A stretch of DNA of 6,405 bases from Deltaproteobacteria bacterium. Lineage in GTDB: Bacteria; Desulfobacterota; DSM-4660; Desulfatiglandales; HGW-15. Position 1 is the first letter of the stretch. Each line of letters starts with the position of its first letter. Positions 1 through 5,021 of the stretch are shown here, piece after piece. The notes under the pieces were generated by a model. That model searched no databases and was not told where the DNA came from. It saw only the letters and a program-made list of their open reading frames with translations. The translations under genes and the position numbers were made by a program. The DNA lies in assembly GCA_019308525.1 (NCBI GenBank), contig JAFDIC010000239.1, positions 1-6,405 of the forward strand, given 5' to 3'.

Positions 1-298
1 ACAGGCAGGAAAGTGCCACAGAAAACAGACCGCATGGGTGAACGTCCTCGATGTTTCCCTGGTAAGGGTGAAAAGGTGAGGTAAGAGCTCACCAGTCCCA
101 TCGGTGACGGTGGGAGCTAGGCAAACCCCACCCGGAGCAAGACCAAATAGGGGGACGTCTGAGGGTGGTCCGCCCGAGTCCCCGGGTAGGTCGCTTGATC
201 TCGATGGTGACATCGAGACTAGATGAATGGCCATTGCCTCCCTGTAGCCTGCAACGCGGGTCCGGGGAGGAACAGAACCCGGCTTATGGACTGCTCTA
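1..298 (+). ncRNA. rnpB: RNase P RNA, bacterial type A, 5' end missing
   Basis: This is the catalytic RNA of ribonuclease P, which removes the 5' leader from precursor tRNAs together with the RnpA protein. The window begins inside it, so the 5' strand of P1 and the first helices are absent. Landmarks seen in order are the GCCACAGAAAACAGACCGC block near 15-33, GGTGAGGTAAGAGCTCACC near 75-93, CACCCGGAGCAAGACCAAATAGGGG near 129-154, GGGTAGGTCGCTTGA near 184-198, AGATGAATGG at 221-230 and ACAGAACCCGGCTTA at 272-286. A GC-rich hairpin (CCTCCC pairing with GGGAGG-type sequence) lies near 237-270, where related RNAs vary in length. The 3' end is set approximately, because the pairing partner of P1 lies outside the window. 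I see no clear intrinsic terminator after it. The identification is very secure; only the 3' boundary is uncertain by about 10 bases. Confidence 0.96.
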
Positions 299-342
299 AC
301 ATACCCACCAATTTCTTGGCAGGCAAGAGATTGCGTCTATTA

Positions 343-351
343 GGGGTGATC
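343..351 (+). promoter_or_regulatory. Strong Shine-Dalgarno sequence ahead of a non-standard ATT start
   Basis: GGGGTGATC can pair with the 3' end of 16S rRNA (anti-SD complement AGGAGGTGATC) over nine positions, one of them a G.U wobble. Seven bases separate the GGGG core from an ATT codon at 354, which is in frame with the Rossmann-fold protein downstream. No ATG, GTG or TTG lies in that frame nearby, so this site decides the start call. The pairing and spacing are seen in the sequence; use of ATT as initiator is inference. Confidence 0.5.
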
Positions 352-353
352 AT

Positions 354-1037
354 ATTCTTTACCACAGGAAAAAATCAATTCCGAGAGATGCTATTCTCAT
401 CCTTGGGGCAGGGCACTTTGGGAAGAGGGCGATCGCGCTATTCTCCAAGGCATCGAAGCCACCCCTGTTCCTGGTCGACGTCGATGGGAACCGCCTGGAG
501 GAGTTTGAAGGGAAAGCAGTCATAAGGATAAAAGACGATGCCGTTGATTTCCTCACAGAGAACTTTCATTTGCTGGGCCCATCAACCATCATCATCCCTG
601 CCCTGCCCCTGCACCTTGCTTTCGAGTGGCTAGAGCGGGATCTTGCCGAGAAATACACCCCAGAAAGGATCGAGATCCCCGAGGCGGCAAAGGCTTCATT
701 ACCTTACGCCTGGCAGGGGAAGCATATGTCCCTCCTCGCAAGTTATGCCGATTTCCTGTGCCCCGAGGATTGCCCTGAGCCCCCTGAGCACTGCACGGTT
801 ACAGGAGAAAAAAGGGCGAAGACCCTGTACGAATTACTCAACGGTCTCGAGATCCCGGGATACTACATTCATGTTGTCAAGAGCCGACAGATGGGCCCCG
901 GGGTTGGGGGTTACAGGGTAATGGAACTGAAAAGGCTCAAAGATAATATCCTCTCAGCGGGGAGGGGGAAGTGGATTATCGCCACTGCATGTAAGTGTCA
1001 CGGGGTCCTTTCCGCCATGGAGCTGAAGCCCCGGTAA
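354..1037 (+). CDS. NAD-binding Rossmann-fold protein with a cysteine cluster, function unknown; probable ATT start
   Basis: I do not recognise this family. From ATT at 354 it is 227 residues. Residues 13-23 form a beta strand and glycine-rich turn (AILILGAGHFG, GxGxxG at 18-23), and an aspartate ends the second strand (FLVD, D42), the usual sign of NAD(H) preference. A second strand-rich stretch follows near 74-82 (PSTIIIPAL). Cysteines 136, 140 and 147 (FLCPEDCPEPPEHC) and the pair 213 and 215 (ACKCHG) could bind a metal or an iron-sulfur cluster. The frame is open from 300, but its only ATG, GTG or TTG before residue 73 is none at all; TTG at 570 would delete the whole nucleotide-binding motif. 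ATT at 354 has a good ribosome site, so I chose it. A sequencing frameshift, or a -1 shift at the A-run 369-374 from a GTG at 346, are alternatives. It stands about 55 bases after rnpB and may be co-transcribed with it. Confidence 0.72.
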   Translation: MLYHRKKSIPRDAILILGAGHFGKRAIALFSKASKPPLFLVDVDGNRLEEFEGKAVIRIKDDAVDFLTENFHLLGPSTIIIPALPLHLAFEWLERDLAEKYTPERIEIPEAAKASLPYAWQGKHMSLLASYADFLCPEDCPEPPEHCTVTGEKRAKTLYELLNGLEIPGYYIHVVKSRQMGPGVGGYRVMELKRLKDNILSAGRGKWIIATACKCHGVLSAMELKPR

Positions 1038-1079
1038 GGGTCTTGCCCAAGAATGACCAGTTGGAAAAGCTTTAAGGCA

Positions 1080-1229
1080 CTGATGCTTTCGGAAAAGCCC
1101 CAGACCTGCCTGCGGCAGGCAGGTGCAAGGCGTGCAAATCTTTTTAGGAATCACCGCCAAACACCGGCGGCATCTGCGAGACGCGAACATAGAAGTACGC
1201 CGCAGATGGCGCTTTTCCGGAAGCATCAG
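1080..1229. repeat. Structured 150-base element with 19-base terminal inverted repeats (possible MITE or REP-like repeat)
   Basis: The ends CTGATGCTTTCGGAAAAGC (1080-1098) and GCTTTTCCGGAAGCATCAG (1211-1229) are inverted copies matching at 18 of 19 positions; as RNA the mismatch is a U.G wobble, so all 19 pairs form. Inside are three smaller inverted repeats: 1104-1112 with 1116-1124, CCGCC 1154-1158 with GGCGG 1166-1170, and CATCTGCG 1171-1178 with CGCAGATG 1201-1208. Outside are imperfect direct repeats, AATGAC-CAG-TTGGAA (1052-1066) and AATGACTTGGAA (1231-1242), which could be a relic of a target duplication or chance. A 60-codon reading frame crosses it but looks like a by-product of the repeat. 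No transposase is present. Whether it is a dispersed mobile repeat, a structured RNA or both cannot be told from one copy. Confidence 0.6.
1104..1124. repeat. Near-perfect palindrome, 9-bp arms with CGG loop
   Basis: ACCTGCCTG (1104-1112) and CAGGCAGGT (1116-1124) are exact inverted copies around a CGG loop. It forms the first inner hairpin of the 150-base element. A T-run (1140-1145) follows only after about 15 bases, so it is not a canonical intrinsic terminator, although it could slow or end transcription leaving the upstream gene. Confidence 0.7.
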
Positions 1230-1236
1230 AAATGAC

Positions 1237-1266
1237 TTGGAACTCTGCCCCTGTTCATAGTATACT
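1237..1266 (+). promoter_or_regulatory. Putative sigma-70 promoter for yggT-yggU
   Basis: TTGGAA (1237-1242, 4 of 6 to the -35 consensus) and TATACT (1261-1266, 5 of 6 to the -10 consensus) are 18 bases apart, and transcription would start near 1273, about 40 bases before the yggT ATG. It lies directly after the structured element, and its -35 is part of the right-hand imperfect direct repeat. The call rests on consensus matching only. Confidence 0.4.
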
Positions 1267-1310
1267 TCTATCTCCGTGAATCCCTTGCTTTGAGGAGAGC
1301 CAGTGAGACC

Positions 1311-1610
1311 ATGTTTATTCTTTCCAACTTTCTTCTAGCTGTTGCCAAAATCCTTAACATCGCCCTGTCACTGTACATGTGGATAATCATCGCCAGGGCT
1401 GTTATCTCCTGGGTCAATCCAGACCCCTTTAATCCCATCGTGAGGTTTTTGAACAACATAACGGAGCCTGTTCTTTACCCCGTGAGACGCAGAATACCCA
1501 TCTTCCTGGGCGGGATGGATTTTTCCCCTATCCTGGTTATACTTGCAATTATCTTTCTCCAGACCTTTCTCGTTCAAAGCTTGTACCAGTTGGCGTCCCA
1601 CATAAGGTGA
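1311..1610 (+). CDS. yggT: YggT family integral membrane protein
   Basis: This is a 99-residue inner-membrane protein of the YggT family, whose members are linked to osmotic tolerance, cell shape or division and photosystem biogenesis in different bacteria; no biochemical activity is settled. It has one hydrophobic segment at about residues 3-35, the family-typical central stretch SWVNPDPFNPIVRFLNNITEP followed by VLYPVRRRIP, and a second hydrophobic segment at about 70-92 after GMDFSP. Most relatives have this single-repeat layout. I start at ATG 1311, where the hydrophobic N-terminus begins. GAGGAG at 1292-1297 is the nearest ribosome site, though 13 bases is a long spacer. An in-frame TTG at 1290 would add seven polar residues and has no ribosome site. 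Its TGA overlaps the GTG of yggU, so the two are translationally coupled. Confidence 0.94.
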   Translation: MFILSNFLLAVAKILNIALSLYMWIIIARAVISWVNPDPFNPIVRFLNNITEPVLYPVRRRIPIFLGGMDFSPILVILAIIFLQTFLVQSLYQLASHIR

Positions 1611-1894
1611 AGCCTTTGCAAGCAGATATCAAGATCAAAGTCTTGCCCAGGGCCTCCAAGAGTGAAATCCTGGGAATGGAAGAGGGCGTGCTGAGGGTGA
1701 AAGTGACCAGCCCTCCCGTAGAAGGCAGGGCGAACAAGGACCTGGTTGAACTTCTCTCCAGGGAACTCCGCATCTCCAAGAAGCATATCGAGATTCTTTC
1801 TGGCAGAGGCTCCCGCTTCAAGCGCGTGCGAATCCACGAATTGTCCCAGGAGGATATCCGATCCAGACTCAACCAGGAGCATTCTGGTCGTTGA
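1607..1894 (+). CDS. yggU: DUF167 / YggU family protein
   Basis: This is a small soluble protein of 95 residues, the same size as Escherichia coli YggU (about 96). The family has known structures but no established function. The diagnostic core is seen at about residues 30-70: the strand VLRVKVTSPPVEGRANK, a helix (ELLSREL), then KKHIEILSGRGSRFKRVRI, matching the family pattern of a PPVxGxAN turn followed by GxxSRxK. The start is GTG at 1607, which shares four bases (GTGA) with the yggT stop; there is no independent strong ribosome site, so translation probably depends on reinitiation after yggT. The yggT-yggU pairing is common and often sits near proC and yggS, which are not in this window. 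The gene ends 18 bases from the stop of the convergent msbA-type gene. Confidence 0.94.
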   Translation: MKPLQADIKIKVLPRASKSEILGMEEGVLRVKVTSPPVEGRANKDLVELLSRELRISKKHIEILSGRGSRFKRVRIHELSQEDIRSRLNQEHSGR

Positions 1895-1912
1895 CCGAGA
1901 GGGTGGCTACGG

Positions 1913-3742
1913 CTAAACCCTGAACTGTAGATCGTGCAATTGTCGAAAACGGCCGTTCAGGCTCATCAATTCCTGGTGACTCCCCGATTCAATGATCTCT
2001 CCTCCCTCCAGCACGCAAACCTGATCCGCCTTCCGGATTGTGCTCAACCTGTGCGCCACCACGACAATTGTGCGCCCGCCCCGCAGCCTCTCTATTGCCT
2101 CCTGCACCAGCTTCTCGCTTTCTGCATCCAGTGCCGACGCGGCCTCGTCCAGTATCAATATTGAGGGGTCGGCTAGAATCGCCCTTGCTATGGCGATCCG
2201 CTGACGCTGACCTCCTGAAAGCCTCGTCCCCCGGTCCCCGACCACTGACTCATATCCGCCCGGCAGGGCCAGGATAAAGTCATGGGCGTGAGCTGCCTTT
2301 GCCGCCTCAATGATTTCCTCCATGCCTTTGCCAGGGCAGCCATAGCAGATATTGTTGGCTATTGTGTCATGAAACAACAAGACCTCCTGGCTCACCATGC
2401 TGATTTGTCTGCGCAGGGACTCCAGGGTCACGTCCCTTACGTCTGTTCCGTCGATGGTTATACTACCCTTAGTAACGTCATAGAACCTTGGAATAAGATC
2501 AAGGAGGGTGCTCTTGCCTGCGCCCGTGGAACCCACGACCGCCACCATCTCCCCGGCTTCGATCCTCAGGTTAATTCCTTTGAGCACGGGCACGCCCGGC
2601 TCGTAGGAAAAATACACGTCGTTGAATTCTATGGATTCCCGGTGTCTCGGCAATTCACCGGCCCCGGGGCGGTTCTTGATGGCAGGGACCGTCTTCATTA
2701 TGCTGAAGACCCTTTCCGTGGCACCCTGCAAGGTGCGAAGCTCGTTATTGATCCTGGCAAGGCTCTTGACCGGTGAATAGACCCTGGAAAAGGCATAGAT
2801 CATGGCGACAAGCTCTCCGAGGGTATGATTGAAGTAGATCTTGCCCACTATCAAAACCGTGGGCAAAATCAGGAACACGGTTGAATCCATCATCGGCCCC
2901 AGCCCAAGAAACCACCTGTTCCATCGCATAACCTTCTTGTACAGTTCGTCCACAAGGATCCTGAATCTTCTTGACTCCTCTTCGTTTCGGCAAAACCCCT
3001 GGACAATCTTGAGGCACAACAGTGTTTCCTGGTAGGCGGAAGTCACCTTTGACACCGCATCCTGAACCCTGGCCGAATGCTTCTTCACCTTTCTGCCGAA
3101 CAGCCGTATGAGCCCGACAATGACTGGGACCGTAACAAAGATCAGGACCGTCAGCCTGTAGTTCATCACGAAAAGGTATAACAGGAAGACCAGTGCAGTC
3201 AGCGGATGCTGAACCAAGCCTATAAGAATATTGGCTATGAGGCCCTGCATTACGGTTAGATCCGCGGTTGCCCGTGAAATAAGCTCCCCTGCCTTTTTCT
3301 TGTGGTAGAACCCCAGGGGCAGTGAAATAAACTTCTCAAAAAGCTCTATTCTCACTGACCGTATTGCGCTGTTAGAGAAGGCGGCCGCGGCCAGTTCACT
3401 GAAATAGATGGCTATGGACTTGAAGAGCACTGAGAGGAAGGCGATAAGCGTCAGTATGACCAGGAGCCGATTTGGTGAAATATTCTCAACCAGGATCTTC
3501 TCGGTACGTTGCCAGGTAAGGCCCCCATCCCACTCGAAGGCAATCCACGGCACTTTCCAGCTAGCAGGTTCCATCCCCTTTTTCATGCCTTCATCTATGA
3601 AAGGCTGAATGAGGTAGGCAGGAACTATTACAAATATTGACGCTATGAAGGTAAGAACGAGGGCTGAAATAACCAGACCCCGGTGGGCCCTCACGTAAGA
3701 CGCGATCTCTTTGCCCAGGATTCTATCTAACATGGTTTCCAC
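1913..3742 (-). CDS. msbA: MsbA-type lipid A / lipopolysaccharide ABC exporter
   Basis: This is a half-size ABC transporter (609 residues) that would work as a homodimer in the inner membrane, flipping lipid A-core or a related lipid-linked product with ATP. The N-terminal membrane domain covers about residues 20-340, with an unusually long loop between the first two helices (about 50-92) that makes the protein longer than typical MsbA (about 580). The nucleotide-binding domain covers about 370-600 with every key motif intact: Walker A GSTGAGKST (404-412), Q-loop Q452, signature LSGGQ (508-512), Walker B ILILDE (528-533), D-loop SALD (536-539) and switch His564. GTG at 3742 is chosen because a hairpin would bring AGGAGG next to it; ATG at 3733, three codons in, is the alternative. 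It is the last gene of the minus-strand cluster. Other exported lipids or glycans are possible, since the MsbA family is broad, but a neighbouring sugar-phosphate transferase favours an envelope role. Confidence 0.9.
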   Translation of the reverse strand: METMLDRILGKEIASYVRAHRGLVISALVLTFIASIFVIVPAYLIQPFIDEGMKKGMEPASWKVPWIAFEWDGGLTWQRTEKILVENISPNRLLVILTLIAFLSVLFKSIAIYFSELAAAAFSNSAIRSVRIELFEKFISLPLGFYHKKKAGELISRATADLTVMQGLIANILIGLVQHPLTALVFLLYLFVMNYRLTVLIFVTVPVIVGLIRLFGRKVKKHSARVQDAVSKVTSAYQETLLCLKIVQGFCRNEEESRRFRILVDELYKKVMRWNRWFLGLGPMMDSTVFLILPTVLIVGKIYFNHTLGELVAMIYAFSRVYSPVKSLARINNELRTLQGATERVFSIMKTVPAIKNRPGAGELPRHRESIEFNDVYFSYEPGVPVLKGINLRIEAGEMVAVVGSTGAGKSTLLDLIPRFYDVTKGSITIDGTDVRDVTLESLRRQISMVSQEVLLFHDTIANNICYGCPGKGMEEIIEAAKAAHAHDFILALPGGYESVVGDRGTRLSGGQRQRIAIARAILADPSILILDEAASALDAESEKLVQEAIERLRGGRTIVVVAHRLSTIRKADQVCVLEGGEIIESGSHQELMSLNGRFRQLHDLQFRV

Positions 3743-3746
3743 AAAT

Positions 3747-3786
3747 ACAGCCCGGAGTGTTCTCTCCGAGCTGTTTTCATCCTCCT
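3747..3786 (-). promoter_or_regulatory. AGGAGG plus 11-bp hairpin before msbA: putative looped-out ribosome binding site
   Basis: On the minus strand AGGAGG (3786-3781) lies 38 bases before the GTG start, normally too far to serve it. Between them ACAGCTCGGAG (3774-3764) pairs with CTCCGGGCTGT (3757-3747) in 11 pairs, one a U.G wobble, around a six-base loop. Folding removes 28 bases and leaves 10 between AGGAGG and GTG, close to normal spacing. An ATG touches the AGGAGG directly with no spacer and would read only 17 codons before TAG, so it is an unlikely start. Read on the plus strand, the same hairpin is followed by TTTT and could act as a weak terminator. The structure is seen; the function is inference. 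Confidence 0.42.
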
Positions 3787-3817
3787 ATATCCCTGTCCCT
3801 AATTCGGCACCCTGATT

Positions 3818-4969
3818 CTACAGCACTCCTATCAACCTGGCAATAACTATCCTTTGTACCTCTGAAGTGCCTTCCCCTATTTCCAGCAACTTCTGGTCTC
3901 GATAAAACCTCTCCACGTCATACTCCTTCATAAGGCCGTAGCCACCGTGTAACTGAACCGCGTGATTTGCACAGCGGTACATCACCTCGGAACAATGCAG
4001 CTTGGCCATGGCTGCTTCTTTCCTGAAAGGCATGTTGTTGTCCCGCAGCCAGCACGCCTTATAGAGCAGCAGTCGGGCACATTCGATCTCGAGGCTCATA
4101 TCAGCCAGCTTGAATGCGTTTATCTGGAAATTGGAAATGGGCTGTCCGAATTGAACCCTCTGCTTGCTGTACTTCATGGCCAGATCAAAACATCCCTGGG
4201 CTCCCCCGAGCCCCATTGCTGCGATGGAGAGACGTCCACCATCCAGGGTCTGCATCATCTGGTAGAAGCCATGGCCCTTCGGGCCCAGGAGATTTTCCCT
4301 GGGTACCTTGCAATCATCGAAGTAGAGTTCACTGGTGTTGGATGCCCTCCACATCATTTTTCCATGCATCTCCCTGGCCTCAAACCCGGGGGTACCGGTC
4401 TCAATGAGTATGCAGGAGAGTTCAGGACGCCCGTCTTTCCTTGTCCCGGTGCGACAGAGCGCCGTTACCCCTGCCGTAATCCCTGTGGCGCCGTTCGTGA
4501 TGAAGATCTTGCTGCCATTAATGACCCACTGGTCCCCCTCCAGGACCGCCGTGGTTTGGGTATTCCCTGCGTCCGATCCCGCGTTCGGTTCCGTGAGGCC
4601 AAATGCCCACAGGGTCTCCCCTGCGCACAGCTCGGGGAGATACTTCCTTTTTTGCTCTTCGTTCCCGAAATAATATATGGGGCCTATCCCCAGTGAATTC
4701 CCTGCTGCAATTGTCGCGGCGTGAGAGCCGTCCACCCTTGCGATCTCCTCCGTTGCGATAATATAGGAGATGTAGTCCATGGCTTGTCCGCCGTATTCCT
4801 CTGAGACGAACATCCCGAACAACCCCAGCTCTGCCATTTTCCTGGTGATCTCGCAGGAAAACATTTCTTTCTCGTCCAGTTCCCTGGCTACGGGTCTTAT
4901 TTCCTTCTCGGCGAACTGCCTGACAGTGTTCCTGAGTATTTCCTGCTCCATTGAAAGGCTGAAGTCCAT
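3818..4969 (-). CDS. Acyl-CoA dehydrogenase (FAD-dependent)
   Basis: This is a cytoplasmic flavoprotein of 383 residues, the usual family length, that introduces an alpha,beta double bond into an acyl-CoA and passes electrons to an electron-transfer flavoprotein. The N-terminal helical domain starts with the family-typical FSLSMEQEILRNTVRQFAE. The FAD/substrate motif FGLTEPNAGSD is at about 123-133 and the second signature QLHGGYG at 339-345. Near the C-terminus, IGEGTSEVQRIVIAR places the probable catalytic base at Glu366, as in short- and medium-chain enzymes. All expected landmarks are intact. ATG at 4969 is chosen over TTG at 4984 because GAGGGGAGGGG lies directly upstream. The substrate chain length cannot be read from sequence. 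No ETF, thiolase or CoA ligase is nearby; it lies 52 bases after the GT4 fusion gene and about 75 bases before msbA, suggesting shared transcription with envelope genes, which is unusual. Confidence 0.95.
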   Translation of the reverse strand: MDFSLSMEQEILRNTVRQFAEKEIRPVARELDEKEMFSCEITRKMAELGLFGMFVSEEYGGQAMDYISYIIATEEIARVDGSHAATIAAGNSLGIGPIYYFGNEEQKRKYLPELCAGETLWAFGLTEPNAGSDAGNTQTTAVLEGDQWVINGSKIFITNGATGITAGVTALCRTGTRKDGRPELSCILIETGTPGFEAREMHGKMMWRASNTSELYFDDCKVPRENLLGPKGHGFYQMMQTLDGGRLSIAAMGLGGAQGCFDLAMKYSKQRVQFGQPISNFQINAFKLADMSLEIECARLLLYKACWLRDNNMPFRKEAAMAKLHCSEVMYRCANHAVQLHGGYGLMKEYDVERFYRDQKLLEIGEGTSEVQRIVIARLIGVL

Positions 4970-4982
4970 GGCCCCTCCCCTC
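4970..4982 (-). promoter_or_regulatory. Purine-rich ribosome binding site of the acyl-CoA dehydrogenase
   Basis: On the minus strand GAGGGGAGGGG ends two bases before ATG 4969, and its inner GGGGAG lies about six bases before it. This places the start at the ATG and makes the in-frame TTG five codons upstream, which overlaps this site, unlikely. Confidence 0.6.
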
Positions 4983-5021
4983 AAGATGTTTGCAAAGGCG
5001 TTCGAGGCAAAGAAAGGGGAA

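Noticed and set aside
331..375. Start at TTG 331 or GTG 346 followed by a -1 shift at A AAA AAT (369-375) into the Rossmann frame
   Set aside because: The geometry works on paper, but neither start has a ribosome site, the heptamer is a weak slippery site and no downstream stimulatory structure is obvious. ATT 354 needs no shift and has a strong ribosome site.
223..525. A 100-codon plus-strand reading frame starting inside rnpB
   Set aside because: Its first third is conserved RNase P RNA sequence, its protein is low-quality, and it overlaps the well-supported Rossmann frame in another phase.
1104..1148. Intrinsic terminator for the Rossmann gene (palindrome plus T-run)
   Set aside because: The T-run begins about 15 bases after the stem, too far for a canonical intrinsic terminator.
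954..1226. A 90-codon minus-strand frame over the end of the Rossmann gene and the element
   Set aside because: It covers half of a well-supported opposite-strand gene and shows no domain or composition typical of protein.
1053..1235. A 60-codon plus-strand frame across the structured element
   Set aside because: It coincides almost exactly with the inverted-repeat element, is rich in Arg, Ala and Gln as expected of translated repeats, and has no ribosome site. Better treated as a by-product of the repeat.
2282..2776. A 164-codon plus-strand frame antisense to msbA
   Set aside because: It is the reverse of the conserved ABC nucleotide-binding domain, and all supporting motifs are on the minus strand.
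3962..4696. A 244-codon plus-strand frame antisense to the acyl-CoA dehydrogenase
   Set aside because: Long, but it mirrors an intact enzyme with all its signatures on the minus strand; codon bias of the real gene explains the open antisense frame.
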